NCBI RefSeq assembly: GCF_001273755.1
Contig: NZ_LGYA01000001.1
Location: forward strand, 1-64,000
Source: Peribacillus butanolivorans
GTDB taxonomy: Bacteria; Bacillota; Bacilli; Bacillales; DSM-1321
Length of the DNA stretch: 64,000 bases
Direction of reading: 5' to 3'
A program made the position numbers and the translations under genes. Below, piece by piece: positions 42,721-51,943 of the stretch. The notes beneath the pieces are model-generated. The model had not been told where the DNA came from. It searched no databases and worked only from the letters and a program-made list of their open reading frames with translations. The stretch's first letter is position 1, and the number at the start of each line of letters is the position of its first letter.

Positions 42721-42948
42721 ATGGGTACATGCAATCTAAATCATTCCCAGCAAGATGTCAGATTGAAATTAGAGAGTCAAATGGGATTTTTACCAAAGGA
42801 CTTAGGTAAGAAATTGGGTCGCTTTCTAGAAAACGAAAATTCGCAGGAAACACTGAATGAATTGTTTCATCTTTTAAAGAAGTACGATTTGGCTTCTAAG
42901 GAAGAACAAGATGCAAGAAATGAAAAGTTAAATCATTTTATGAGATGA
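42721..42948 (+). CDS. Unknown small helical protein downstream of amt
   Basis: 75 residues, mostly helical, charged, soluble (ETLNELFHLLKKYDLASKEE). No family recognised. AGAGGTGA precedes the ATG, and 36 bases separate it from amt with no terminator between, so it probably belongs to the amt operon. Terminator follows. Confidence 0.7.
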   Translation: MGTCNLNHSQQDVRLKLESQMGFLPKDLGKKLGRFLENENSQETLNELFHLLKKYDLASKEEQDARNEKLNHFMR

Positions 42949-42953
42949 TCGAG

Positions 42954-42992
42954 AAAGAACGGGAGTGCAAGAATGGCTCCTGTTCTTTTTTT
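42954..42992 (+). terminator. Terminator of the amt operon
   Basis: AAAGAACGGGAG and CTCCTGTTCTTT pair (one G-T) across an 11-base loop, then TTTT. Confidence 0.83.
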
Positions 42993-43491
42993 GTTTCTGG
43001 TTTAAATATGTAATATTTCCGAAAATAAATGGTTAAACATTCTTTTTGAGTCGAGTGAGAAATGAGGATCATGGGAGGCTTTAATAAAAATTCTTAAGTG
43101 ATAATTTCATGGGGTATTTACATACTTATACAAAGGGCGCAGGGAAACTCGCTCCTTGATATTATTAGATACATGTTTCGAGGAGTATTTAATGTAATAA
43201 CAAGTAAAGGATGGAGGTGATTTATTGATCAGCGGCTATTCATGATATTTGAACAGATGAGGTGAGAAGGCATAGATTTCCGAACATGAATTTGAGAGTT
43301 ATTTTCTAGAAATTTAGAATATGGATATTAATTAACAAGAATTTAATAAGGTGGGTAATAACGCCTGTTATTTACGTCTTTATTTACCTAAAATGTGTAA
43401 TTATTGAAATGTATTATTTATGATGAAAAAGTACTGAATTTATAGGGGTTTATGTGTTAAGTGAGTAGGAAAAGGGAGAGAGACCTAATAA
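42993..43491. other. 500-bp intergenic stretch
   Basis: No intact gene. A very strong Shine-Dalgarno (GGATGGAGGTGA, 43209-43220) is followed by a TTG frame of only six codons (43225-43245), which may be the stump of a lost gene. AT-rich, no clear consensus promoter for the next gene. Confidence 0.45.
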
Positions 43492-45357
43492 ATGAAAAAT
43501 TGTAAATCATGTGGTAAGACGGTGAGTGAGGATTCTAAACTTTGCCTATCATGTGGCGCTTCTGTAGGTGAAGACCAAATAACAGAAGAGGAAATGGCTG
43601 CTTCTGAATTGAGGCAAGAACAAATCGAGGAAAAGCCCTCAAAAAGGCTATTCAAGAAAAAAACGTTAATTATTACGGCAGTATTAGCATTTATCATCAT
43701 TACCAGTGCAGTTGCAGCTATTATTCATAAATCCCCGAAAGAGCTGTATCTTCTGTCTGAATACAAAACGTATCAGAATTACAAAGAGGAATGGACCAAT
43801 AAATATGGCAATTCAATTGAATTCCAAGAGAAAATGATGAAGCAACCTTCAAGTTCAGATATGACCCTTAGTGGAAGTGTCGAAATGGATTCATTAGGAA
43901 ATAATCCAGACTTTGAGATGATTCAAGAATTATTGAGCCATATATCTCTTACTGCCAATACTGAACAGGATCCTATAAGCAAACAGGGTCACTACAAATT
44001 AGCCTTGAATGTCGAAAAGGAGAATGCTTTGGATATGGAAATGTTCCAAAGTAAGGATAAACTCGGTTTGAAGGTTCCGGTGTTATATGAAAAATTCCTT
44101 TATTTGAATTTTGTTGAATATGGTGAGTTCATGCGTATGATTGATCCCTTATATGAGGGGCCTGAAACCTTAGAAGTATCGGATCTTAAATGGCAGGCCC
44201 TGAAATTAACGGAGAAAGAACAGAAATATATTCAAAAACGCTATGGGATATTCTTATTGGACCGATTAGAGGGTGAGAACTTTAAGGTACAAAAAGGCGT
44301 GGAATATAAGCATGAAGGTGAGACGATGAAGTTAAGGGAAGTGACTCTTAAGTTATCTGCCTCGGAAACTAAAAACCTTGTAAATGATTTTATAGATCAA
44401 TTAATTGAAGATAATAAGCTTCATAGCATGATAGTTAATCGAGCACAAAAAGTGGCGAAGGCTACTGCGATGGCAGATGACGTAGATGTGCTTGATACAA
44501 AAGAAATGAAACGACAATTAGTTAATGGGTTAAAAGATGCAAAGAATGAAATGAAGGATATTAGTTTTCCAAATGGGTTTTCTTCTACATTACTAATTAA
44601 CAAGAGTGAGCAAGTTATCGACCGTAAAGTAACAATGGCGGTAGGAGGAAACTCAGATCAGGTCAATATGAATGTAAACAGTAAAAATATCCCTTATGGA
44701 AATGATCAGATATTTGAAGAATTTAGCGTTGCATTATCTCCTGAAAAAGATGAGGATTCCCAGGTTATGTTCCAAGTTACAAATGATGTGGCTGTTAATA
44801 AAGATACGCGGGCTGAAAACCTTAAGGCTTCCTTTATGTATGAAGAGTACGGGGAGAGTGAGGAAATCAAGTTTGCGATGAAGAGTGATATTAACGGAGA
44901 AAACGGTGGTAAGCAGAACATCATTAGGAATTTTAACCTGAACTTAGCCGGTGGTGATTTATCTGATATGCCATCTGCCTTTAAAGGAACAATTAAACAA
45001 GCGAGCGATCTTAACCTAAAGAAAGACTATTCCAATAGGAAATTTGAAGTAAAGCTTGGTCTAGAGGGTGATTTGGATTCAGGAACGGTTACAGTCAAGC
45101 TAGATTCTAAGACGAAGCTAAAGGATAAAGCCGATCTGCCAGATTTGGGGTTTGATTCTGGTGAAGGGTTAAGCGTAGTGAACATTTCTGAAAATGAGAT
45201 GTATAAAATTCAGGAAGAAGTAGGAACGAATTTAATGGAGCTTGGTGTCAAATATGGGCTCATTCCGGAAGATATGTTTCAGTTCGATATTTACGATGAA
45301 GCTAGTAATGACGGTTATTATCAATTTGAAGACAAACATTCGGATGATAAGTTTTAG
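43492..45357 (+). CDS. Zinc-ribbon membrane-anchored protein
   Basis: 621 residues. An N-terminal zinc ribbon (CKSCG at 3-7 and CLSCG at 18-22) is followed by an acidic linker, a Lys-rich stretch, one transmembrane helix at about 57-78 (TLIITAVLAFIIITSAVAAII) and a large extracytoplasmic domain of more than 500 residues without recognisable motifs. Relatives I recall sit beside ABC transporters, and the remains of an ABC ATPase lie just downstream. GGGAGAG precedes the ATG. Function unknown. Confidence 0.8.
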   Translation: MKNCKSCGKTVSEDSKLCLSCGASVGEDQITEEEMAASELRQEQIEEKPSKRLFKKKTLIITAVLAFIIITSAVAAIIHKSPKELYLLSEYKTYQNYKEEWTNKYGNSIEFQEKMMKQPSSSDMTLSGSVEMDSLGNNPDFEMIQELLSHISLTANTEQDPISKQGHYKLALNVEKENALDMEMFQSKDKLGLKVPVLYEKFLYLNFVEYGEFMRMIDPLYEGPETLEVSDLKWQALKLTEKEQKYIQKRYGIFLLDRLEGENFKVQKGVEYKHEGETMKLREVTLKLSASETKNLVNDFIDQLIEDNKLHSMIVNRAQKVAKATAMADDVDVLDTKEMKRQLVNGLKDAKNEMKDISFPNGFSSTLLINKSEQVIDRKVTMAVGGNSDQVNMNVNSKNIPYGNDQIFEEFSVALSPEKDEDSQVMFQVTNDVAVNKDTRAENLKASFMYEEYGESEEIKFAMKSDINGENGGKQNIIRNFNLNLAGGDLSDMPSAFKGTIKQASDLNLKKDYSNRKFEVKLGLEGDLDSGTVTVKLDSKTKLKDKADLPDLGFDSGEGLSVVNISENEMYKIQEEVGTNLMELGVKYGLIPEDMFQFDIYDEASNDGYYQFEDKHSDDKF

Positions 45358-45412
45358 GTAGGGTGTGTTTTACATGAGAAACACGTTGGTTTTTACTTAA
45401 AGGTACTATTAT

Positions 45413-45464
45413 AAAATAGGAAGGCAGCCGAAGGAATGTGGCTGACTCCTATTTTATTTTTATT
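45413..45464 (+). terminator. Terminator after the zinc-ribbon gene
   Basis: AAAATAGGA plus CAGCC pair with GGCTG plus TCCTATTTT, then ATTTTTATT. Confidence 0.85.
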
Positions 45465-45656
45465 GGGTGCAGCAGTCATTGAAAACCACTTTTTGAAAGA
45501 AGAGAGCCGAGTACAACCATTTAAAGTAGGATGATCCTACGGTTGAAACAAAGTTGGTCATCGAACAGCTTACAGATAGTCCACATTTAACGGGATTATG
45601 ACCAAGTTGGAGGTTGATCAAAAAGAGGGAAAAGAGCTACTGCAAGACCAAACTAG

Positions 45657-45912
45657 AAATTAATCATTATTGTAAAAAGACTGGCCCAGCAAGGAAGAAC
45701 AATGGTGTACATTCCATATGAAATGAGTGAAATCATGAAGCACTGTGACCGAATCGGTGTTCTGCAAAATGGCGTCATGAATCACAGGTACCCTCAAGGA
45801 AGCGGCCGAAAGCTTCGGGGAATAAGGCTGTTACAACATATCCCTAGAAGAAGTAGTATACAGGCTATTAAGCGAAACGGATGATAGTTTGGAGAACTGG
45901 CAAATCAGTTAA
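45657..45912 (+). pseudogene. Remnant of an ABC transporter ATPase (C-terminal part)
   Basis: Frame 1 (to about 45790) reads KRLAQQGRTMVYIPYEMSEI, then MKHCDRIGVLQNGVM, the typical post-Walker B and H-loop region of BcrA/YhcG-type ATPases. The H-loop His is replaced: the usual STHxM reads IPYEM. A frameshift near 45790 leads to GTLKEAAESFGE, a stop, then ISLEEVVYRLL and the C-terminus (TAA 45910-45912). Walker A, signature and Walker B are missing. Bases 45465-45656 hold only stop-rich fragments. Confidence 0.75.
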
Positions 45913-45951
45913 GGTAACCCGAAATGACCGTTTTGTTAAGCTTTATACCTC

Positions 45952-45971
45952 TTAATCAATCGTTTGATTAA
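45952..45971. promoter_or_regulatory. Operator-like dyad, copy 2
   Basis: TTAATCAATCGTTTGATTAA, the exact reverse complement of 40761-40780. Flanks of the two copies are unrelated. It lies 40 bp past the ABC ATPase remnant. Confidence 0.5.
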
Positions 45972-46007
45972 TTTTATGTTCTTTTGATGAAAGAGCTAGT
46001 GAAAACG

Positions 46008-46051
46008 TAAAAAAACAGCAGCGGCCCATAATGAGCTCCTGCTGTTTTTTT
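46008..46051 (-). terminator. Terminator of the coat-like gene
   Basis: AAAAAACAGCAG and CTGCTGTTTTTTT form a stem usable in both directions. Confidence 0.8.
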
Positions 46052-46052
46052 C

Positions 46053-46499
46053 CTAAAAGCCATCATCTGTAGCGGAGAATGGGATGCTCAAGTTCCTTTC
46101 CACGGCCCGCAGTCTTTGATTAAGTCTGTTCAATCTGTTCGTATGACGCTGATCATTTTGGCTTAGCCTAGTTATTTCCTGGTTAACACGGTTCACTTCT
46201 CGATTCACCCGCGTAATCTCTTGGTTCAGTCGATTGATTTCTCGCGTTTGTTGCTCATTTTGACGCTCAAGCTCCCGAACTCTTCTTTCAATTTGTTGAG
46301 TTTGCGGCGGTTGTCTTTCAAAATCAAACTCCTCGGGCAAATGGTTATATGGATCGTCTTGAATCTGCTGGAAATTCCAATCTTGCTGTGGTACATATTC
46401 ATATCGTTCGGGTTGTTGGAAGTATGGGTTGAAATTAGCCTGAATGTACTGATGATTTCCATTTTGTTGTGGAAAAGGATAAAAACCGTGTAAATTCAT
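46053..46499 (-). CDS. Coat-like coiled-coil protein
   Basis: 148 residues. The N-terminal half is rich in Gln, Asn, Tyr, Phe and Pro (FYPFPQQNGNHQY); the C-terminal half is a heptad-type coiled coil with repeated RLNQEITRVNREVNRVNQ units. Such composition is common in spore coat proteins, but no family is recognised. A sigma-K type -10 lies 37 bases upstream and AAGGAGAG precedes the ATG, which supports late mother-cell expression. Confidence 0.72.
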   Translation of the reverse strand: MNLHGFYPFPQQNGNHQYIQANFNPYFQQPERYEYVPQQDWNFQQIQDDPYNHLPEEFDFERQPPQTQQIERRVRELERQNEQQTREINRLNQEITRVNREVNRVNQEITRLSQNDQRHTNRLNRLNQRLRAVERNLSIPFSATDDGF

Positions 46500-46535
46500 A
46501 GTTAGCTCTCCTTTGCAAACGGGATAGATACCCTA

Positions 46536-46544
46536 TAACTTATG
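46536..46544 (-). promoter_or_regulatory. Sigma-K type -10 element
   Basis: On the minus strand CATAAGTTA fits CATANNNTA exactly. A -35 AC is present but at about 13 bases instead of 16. Confidence 0.45.
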
Positions 46545-46755
46545 TGAGTTTTAGTAAAGTGACAAGGCGATAGCCTAAAAGGAGTATAATGAAGAGGGGG
46601 CATGTTCCAATGAAAATATAAATTCATCGCTAAATTTGCAGAAACCATCCTGTTCCTATATCGTTTAAGTAGGAGAAAATTTTCTTCCATCTTGAAACCA
46701 ATTACTGTGATAATCGTATATATAGAAAAGAGCGTAAGTCAGGAGTGTAATGAAA

Positions 46756-47412
46756 ATGAATCGCTTTCTTGCTGATGTTGTCCCAATATTAATTGCAATT
46801 CCAATGGTTTTGCCGGTTTGGCTGATTAGCTATTTTGCATTGAATCAATCGTTTGTTCTTTCTGTTGTCTTTTCCATAGTTGGAGGGGGCCTCGCATACT
46901 GGCTAAGTTCCGTCTACTTTTCCTCACGATTCCTCAAAAAACATGAATTGACAAGAAAAGAATATCAATATATAAAGAAAAATTTAAGTGAAGCAAAACC
47001 GAAAATATGGCGAGTGCAAAAGGCACTAATTTCGGTCAGGCATATCTCTTCTTTTAAACAGAGGAAGGATATGATAAAGATGATCAGGAAAATATATAGT
47101 CTTACCAAAAAAGAACCGAAGCGCTTTTACCAGGCGGAACAATTTTATTATTCCCATCTGGATTCAGCCACGGAGTTGGCAGAGAAATATGTTTTTTTAT
47201 CTCAGCAGCCCAGAAAGAATAAGGAGCTTGAACTATCTTTAACAGAAACACGTAAAACTTTAAAGGATCTTACCAAAACAATAGAAAAGGATTTATATAA
47301 AGTGATTGCCGATGATATAGATAACCTCAACTTTGAATTGGACGTTGCGAAGCAAACCATTAAAACTAGAAAAGAGTCACAAGTAATCGATGAAAGCAGG
47401 AGGTTAAAATGA
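46756..47412 (+). CDS. xpaC: XpaC-family membrane protein
   Basis: 218 residues with two N-terminal transmembrane segments ([20 protein letters not shown] and [17 protein letters not shown]), then a long charged helical cytoplasmic part. Resembles B. subtilis XpaC, whose name comes from a phosphatase screen; its true role is unclear. I prefer ATG 46756 since AGGAGTG then has 8-base spacing; the in-frame ATG at 46750 is too close. Overlaps telA by 4 bases as in relatives. Confidence 0.85.
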   Translation: MNRFLADVVPILIAIPMVLPVWLISYFALNQSFVLSVVFSIVGGGLAYWLSSVYFSSRFLKKHELTRKEYQYIKKNLSEAKPKIWRVQKALISVRHISSFKQRKDMIKMIRKIYSLTKKEPKRFYQAEQFYYSHLDSATELAEKYVFLSQQPRKNKELELSLTETRKTLKDLTKTIEKDLYKVIADDIDNLNFELDVAKQTIKTRKESQVIDESRRLK

Positions 47413-48581
47413 ATAATAATGATCCAAACCTGTTAAATAATACGACTAACGCCAATTTAATTGATGATCTTTTAGCCAATCCATTTGACGAGGTGCAGCA
47501 GTTGGAGAAACTTTCTCCCCAGGAAGCGAAGCCGGTCAAACTGATTGATGTCATTCCGGAAGAAAACCGGGCAAAAGCCTACCAGCTTGCTGAACAAATT
47601 GACCCAACAAATCACCAGGCGATGATTTCCTATGGTACACCCGCTCAATCAAAGCTATTAACCTTTTCGAATTCGATGCTTGAGCATGTACAAAAAAAGG
47701 ATGTAGGTGAAGTGGGCGACATTATCAGTGATTTAATGAAGAAGTTAAACGATCTGAGCCCGGATGAGCTTAAACCGGATAAGCCCTCATTTTTTGCGCG
47801 TATGTTCGGGAAGTTGACGGGATCTGTACAGGAAGTACTTTCTAAGTATCAAAAAACAGGGGCTCAAATTGATCGAATCAGTGTAAAACTCGATCGGAGC
47901 AAGAATATCCTGCTATCGGATATCGTAATCCTTGAAAAGCTTTATGAAACGAATAAGGAATATTTTCAAGCGTTAAATGTCTACATTGCAGCGGGGGAAA
48001 TTAAACTTGAAGAAATCCATGAGAAAACAATTCCAGAGCTAAAGAAGTCTGCGGAATTAAGCAATGATCAAATGAAGTTTCAAGAAGTCAATGATATGCG
48101 CCAATTTGCTGAAAGATTAGATAAAAGGCTGTATGATTTGAAATTGAGTCGTGAAATCACCATTCAAAGCGCCCCGCAAATTAGGCTGATACAAAACACA
48201 AATCAGGCGCTTGTCGAGAAAATCCAATCTTCGATTATGACGGCCATTCCACTTTGGAAAAATCAGGTTGCAATTGCATTGACCTTGATCAGACAGCGTC
48301 ATGCTGTGGAGGCACAAAAGCAGGTTTCCAAAACGACAAATGATTTGCTATTAAAAAACTCGGAAATGCTGAAAACAAATACCATTGAAACGGCTAAGGA
48401 AAATGAGCGAGGGCTTGTCGACATTGAAACATTAAAGAACACCCAAGCTAATTTAATTTCCACGCTTGAAGAAACAATGCGAATTCAAGAAGAAGGCAGG
48501 CATAAACGTCGACATGCTGAACAGGAACTGGCCGCGATGGAGAATGAACTAAAGCAGAAACTTTTAGAGATAAAGGGATAA
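47409..48581 (+). CDS. telA: TelA-family toxic anion resistance protein
   Basis: 390 residues, soluble, nearly all helical, TelA/YaaN family (linked to tellurite and other stress resistance in some species, mechanism unclear). [29 protein letters not shown] and the closing coiled coil are family-like. Coupled to xpaC, the usual partner (xpaC-yaaN in B. subtilis). Confidence 0.88.
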   Translation: MNNNDPNLLNNTTNANLIDDLLANPFDEVQQLEKLSPQEAKPVKLIDVIPEENRAKAYQLAEQIDPTNHQAMISYGTPAQSKLLTFSNSMLEHVQKKDVGEVGDIISDLMKKLNDLSPDELKPDKPSFFARMFGKLTGSVQEVLSKYQKTGAQIDRISVKLDRSKNILLSDIVILEKLYETNKEYFQALNVYIAAGEIKLEEIHEKTIPELKKSAELSNDQMKFQEVNDMRQFAERLDKRLYDLKLSREITIQSAPQIRLIQNTNQALVEKIQSSIMTAIPLWKNQVAIALTLIRQRHAVEAQKQVSKTTNDLLLKNSEMLKTNTIETAKENERGLVDIETLKNTQANLISTLEETMRIQEEGRHKRRHAEQELAAMENELKQKLLEIKG

Positions 48582-48592
48582 GGAGAGATTAC

Positions 48593-49162
48593 ATGGAAAC
48601 TATTGAAGCTATAAAAACGAGAAGAAGTATTGGGGTTGTTAAACAAGATCCGGTACCAAAAGAATTGATTGAACAAATAATTGAAGCTGGAACATATGCG
48701 CCTAATCATCATCGAACAGAGCCTTGGCGTTTTTTTGTACTAACAGGAGAAGGAAGAAATAAACTTGGGCAGGTCTTTGAAGAGATAACAAGAATTGAAA
48801 ATGCAGATGATACTCCGGAGAGTTTAATAAGTAAGATGGAAAGACAAAAAAAGAATCCTCTAAGAGCTCCGGTCATTATTGCAGTAGGTATTGAACCTAG
48901 TGATAAGAATAATGTCTTAGTATCCGAAGAATATGCAGCAGTGAACAGTGCCGTTCAGAATATGCTTCTAGCCGCACATTCTCTAGGTCTTGGGGCAGTA
49001 TGGAGAACTGGAAAAATCACTTATAATACGAAGGTTCGGGAATTTTTCAACTTATCCTCAAAAGGAGAAATACTAGCATTCATTTACTTGGGTTATCCCG
49101 ATATGGAGCCAAAACCGGCTAAAAAAACACCGATTGATGAATTGACTACTTGGATCGATTGA
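48593..49162 (+). CDS. Nitroreductase-family FMN enzyme
   Basis: 189 residues. N-terminal IKTRRSIGVVKQDPVP (FMN phosphate-binding Arg pair), GTYAPNHHRTEPWRF, and C-terminal AAHSLGLGAVWRTG are typical. It resembles B. subtilis YfhC/YdjA in size; substrate unknown. It starts 12 bases after telA, possibly cotranscribed. Confidence 0.88.
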   Translation: METIEAIKTRRSIGVVKQDPVPKELIEQIIEAGTYAPNHHRTEPWRFFVLTGEGRNKLGQVFEEITRIENADDTPESLISKMERQKKNPLRAPVIIAVGIEPSDKNNVLVSEEYAAVNSAVQNMLLAAHSLGLGAVWRTGKITYNTKVREFFNLSSKGEILAFIYLGYPDMEPKPAKKTPIDELTTWID

Positions 49163-49189
49163 AAAATTAATGGAAAGTAAATATAGGAG

Positions 49190-49231
49190 CAGTTGCATCA
49201 GTATAAACACACTGCGGCAGCTGTTTTTTTT
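49190..49231 (+). terminator. Terminator after the nitroreductase gene
   Basis: CAGTTGC and GCAGCTG (one G-T) followed by eight T. Confidence 0.75.
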
Positions 49232-49370
49232 GTTCGATAAGATTTCTTTAATAGGTTTTTACCATATAGGATTTTGGCTTTCTTATGCTTCGTTTCAAGT
49301 GACGATTGAGGTTTTAGGTTGTACAATACATAGGGTGAATAAATTTTGATGAATTAGGATGTGTCTATAG

Positions 49371-49877
49371 ATGAGAACGATTGATCCATTTGAGATTCTA
49401 GATGGAAAAGCGATTAAATATTTGGATGTTTTTGGCGTTGAGGATGGAATTGCTTTAAAGAGTAAGTATGAAGATAAAACGTATTGGATATATGATTATT
49501 ATTGCATGCATCAGACATGTGATTGCCAGGAAGTGTACCTTGAATTCGTGGAGGAGCGCAAGACCACCAGTCAGGCCGGACAGCATTTTGGAGTTCGGGT
49601 TTCATTCCGAGATAATCAATTCGTCCTAGAGGATTATAATATTTCCAAGCAAAAGGCGATGGATATTGCTGAAGACACGTTAAAGTACAGTAAAGACGTA
49701 ATGGAACTGTTTAAGAAGCGCTATCAGCAAATGAAGGAAAAAGGCACACAAATTATCATGGAGAGTGCAAAAGCGGCTAAAATGCCTCATGTTCATACAG
49801 AACCAGTCATCGGAAGAAATGAGCCATGTCCATGTGGTAGCGGGAAAAAATACAAAAAATGCTGCGGTGCAGCTTAA
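49371..49877 (+). CDS. SEC-C motif protein
   Basis: 168 residues. The C-terminal [14 protein letters not shown] is a SEC-C zinc motif like that of SecA. The N-terminal part carries a second Cys cluster ([10 protein letters not shown] near residue 45-54). Function unknown; such motifs bind zinc and often ribosomes or other proteins. No clear Shine-Dalgarno (the ATG at 49371 is the first in frame). Terminator follows. Confidence 0.78.
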   Translation: MRTIDPFEILDGKAIKYLDVFGVEDGIALKSKYEDKTYWIYDYYCMHQTCDCQEVYLEFVEERKTTSQAGQHFGVRVSFRDNQFVLEDYNISKQKAMDIAEDTLKYSKDVMELFKKRYQQMKEKGTQIIMESAKAAKMPHVHTEPVIGRNEPCPCGSGKKYKKCCGAA

Positions 49878-49890
49878 GTTCATTTAAGGG

Positions 49891-49925
49891 AGGCTGACTC
49901 GATTCGGAGTCGCTTCTTTTTTTTG
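49891..49925 (+). terminator. Terminator after the SEC-C gene
   Basis: GACTC and GAGTC with partly paired flanks, then a long T-run. Confidence 0.7.
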
Positions 49926-49967
49926 AAATCTAACATGGAAAAATAGAATGATTTCATAAATAAAAAA

Positions 49968-50003
49968 AATACTATAGTATTACGGGAACGTTTGTTCTAT
50001 AAT
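49968..50003 (+). promoter_or_regulatory. LexA-type site and -10 for the protease gene
   Basis: GAACGTTTGTTC (49986-49997) is a perfect GAAC-N4-GTTC SOS core, directly abutting TATAAT (49998-50003). Upstream is a perfect 14-bp palindrome AATACTATAGTATT (49968-49981). No good -35 is seen. The leader from here to the start is about 200 bases and has several hairpins (for example CGGAATTTTCCG). Confidence 0.5.
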
Positions 50004-50217
50004 AAGGGTACCAGATAATGACAAGAAGAAGAAATAAAAAGTAGTAATTTAGACGGAATTTTCCGAATACTCCTTTTTTATTTTCAAAAATCTGGTATAT
50101 ATAAGAGAGAAGAGTTTTTTGATCTCATCTCTTTCAACGGTAGACGGCAACCAGACGGGATAGAAGATCCCCCACTGATGGCAGTTTAACTTATTGAACG
50201 AAGGAAGGGGTAATCAA

Positions 50218-51216
50218 ATGACAAAAGAAAAAAGATTAATACCTTACAAAGTTCTTGAAGTAATGGACACGGTTAAAGAAAAAATTCCTGAGGGTGTAGA
50301 GCTTGTGAAAGCCCCGGCAATTTGGGAAAAAAGCAATTATGGTGAAGGCGTGGTCGTTGCGGTCATCGATACAGGCATTGATAAAGAGCATCCAGACCTC
50401 AAAGAAAGTATTATTGGTGGAAAGGATTTTACCAATACCGGGGATTATCAAGATGATAACGGGCATGGAACACATGTCAGCGGTACGGTTTTGGCTGCCC
50501 TTAATAAAGTTGGAGTAGTTGGAGTGGCTCCGAAAGCAAGTATTTTAGCGTTGAAAGCCTTAAATGGAAAAGGACAAGGCGATATAAATTGGATTAATGG
50601 AGCTTTAGAGTATGCGATTAATTGGCAGGGGCCTAATGAAGAAAAGGTTTCAGTTATTTCACTTTCCCTCGGTGGTCCTCCAGATGAGGCGGAACATAAG
50701 CTTATTCAAAGAGCGCTTCAGAAAGATATCCTTGTTGTATGTGCAGCTGGAAACAGTGGGGATGGGCGTGATGAAACGGATGAATTGGATTACCCAGGGG
50801 CATATCCCGAGGTAGTGGAAGTCGGAGCCGTGGATTTAAGCAGAAATTTGGCGGATTTTTCAAATACAAATGATGAAATTGACCTGGTAGCGCCAGGAGT
50901 TGATATTCTCTCTACGTATCCAGGAAATAGATATGCTAGGCTGAGCGGAACGTCTATGGCAACGCCTCATGTAAGCGGTGCGGCAGCTCTTTTGAAAGTG
51001 ATTGCTGAAAAGGAATTTGGCCGTAAGCTAACTGAAGCGGAATTATATGCACAGTTAGTGAAAAGTACAGAAGATCTGGGAATAAGCAAAAGAGCCCAGG
51101 GTAATGGGCTACTAAACTTAACAATAGCGGAACAAAGAGTTGAAAAATCCATTAAGATTACCATAGAATCAGAAAATCTTCAGTTACCAAGTAAAACGGT
51201 GGTCATGGAATATTAA
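50218..51216 (+). CDS. isp: Intracellular subtilisin-like serine protease
   Basis: 332 residues, no signal peptide. The triad is Asp in VIDTGIDKEHPD, His in DDNGHGTHVSGT and Ser in LSGTSMATPHVSGA. The N-terminus has the LIPY motif (RLIPYKVLEV), which in intracellular subtilisins lies in the inhibitory prosequence and is cut on activation. Start ATG 50218 follows GGAAGGGG; an upstream TTG at 50194 is rejected. Length is near B. subtilis IspA (319). Confidence 0.92.
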   Translation: MTKEKRLIPYKVLEVMDTVKEKIPEGVELVKAPAIWEKSNYGEGVVVAVIDTGIDKEHPDLKESIIGGKDFTNTGDYQDDNGHGTHVSGTVLAALNKVGVVGVAPKASILALKALNGKGQGDINWINGALEYAINWQGPNEEKVSVISLSLGGPPDEAEHKLIQRALQKDILVVCAAGNSGDGRDETDELDYPGAYPEVVEVGAVDLSRNLADFSNTNDEIDLVAPGVDILSTYPGNRYARLSGTSMATPHVSGAAALLKVIAEKEFGRKLTEAELYAQLVKSTEDLGISKRAQGNGLLNLTIAEQRVEKSIKITIESENLQLPSKTVVMEY

Positions 51217-51253
51217 AAATAAAAAAGGTGTCCCAAGAAACTTTGGGACACCT
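51215..51253 (-). terminator. Terminator between isp and ycnI
   Basis: AGGTGTCCCAA and TTGGGACACCT form an 11-bp stem; the T-run lies on the minus strand, so it chiefly ends ycnI. Confidence 0.85.
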
Positions 51254-51259
51254 AAAAGA

Positions 51260-51925
51260 TTATTTTTTACTTTTTCTAATGGCTGCTAAAAGGGCTACAA
51301 TAGAGAGAATCAAGGATATCCCTGCAAGAGTAATGATCAGTGTTTCATTGTTATCATCATCTTCTGCTTTTGCAGAATCCTTTGAACTGTCGGCTGAATT
51401 TGAAGCTGTGTGATCACTTTTTTCTGCATGGCTATGGCCCTCAGATCCTGTATTAGCTTTGGAAGCTACCGAAATTTCAGTTACAGAATGCGGTAGGTTG
51501 GAGCTTTCATCTCCACTCCATTCAACAATTTCACCATCTTCATAATATTGAAAGGCATCCCAAGCTACATTTGTTTCTTCTTTAGGGTTTTGGGCAACGA
51601 ATAAAAATTGCTGGAATTGTCCAGCGGCAATTCCTTCATCGGTCGCTTCCCATGTTACCGTTTTTACATGACCTTCTTTGTCACCTTCAGTTGTTACTTT
51701 CCACCCTGGTACAGGCTGGTAGCTTTCAAAAGTAATGCCTTCCGGAATCTTTAAAGTCACCTTGGTGGTGGCAGTTTCTTTTTCAACGGGTACTTTAAGT
51801 GTATAAGTTTCCCAAGCCTCAGGTGCAGATGAACTAGGCTTAACGGTAACGTGTGCATTCGCTGAACCGGAAAAAATGAATAGAGCAGCAAATGTAGAGA
51901 TAAGAAGCTTTGATATGTTTTTCAT
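51260..51925 (-). CDS. ycnI: YcnI-like copper-binding protein
   Basis: 221 residues, DUF1775. A signal peptide ends at SANA, leaving His as mature residue 1 (AHVTVKPS), the copper brace of the family. VPGWKVTTEGD and a Trp near residue 137 are typical. A His/Ser/Asp-rich linker (HSHAEKSDHT) leads to a C-terminal transmembrane anchor and KSKK. It follows ycnJ by 18 bases as in B. subtilis. Confidence 0.9.
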   Translation of the reverse strand: MKNISKLLISTFAALFIFSGSANAHVTVKPSSSAPEAWETYTLKVPVEKETATTKVTLKIPEGITFESYQPVPGWKVTTEGDKEGHVKTVTWEATDEGIAAGQFQQFLFVAQNPKEETNVAWDAFQYYEDGEIVEWSGDESSNLPHSVTEISVASKANTGSEGHSHAEKSDHTASNSADSSKDSAKAEDDDNNETLIITLAGISLILSIVALLAAIRKSKK

Positions 51926-51943
51926 TTGAATAAATCCCTTCTG

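Noticed and set aside
43225..43245. Six-codon TTG frame after a perfect Shine-Dalgarno
   Set aside because: Too short to call a gene; noted only as a possible stump.
46502..46690. 62-codon minus-strand frame upstream of the coat-like gene
   Set aside because: No Shine-Dalgarno, no family features, and it covers the sigma-K promoter region.
51228..51413. 61-codon plus-strand frame at the end of ycnI
   Set aside because: It begins in the terminator stem and is antisense to ycnI.
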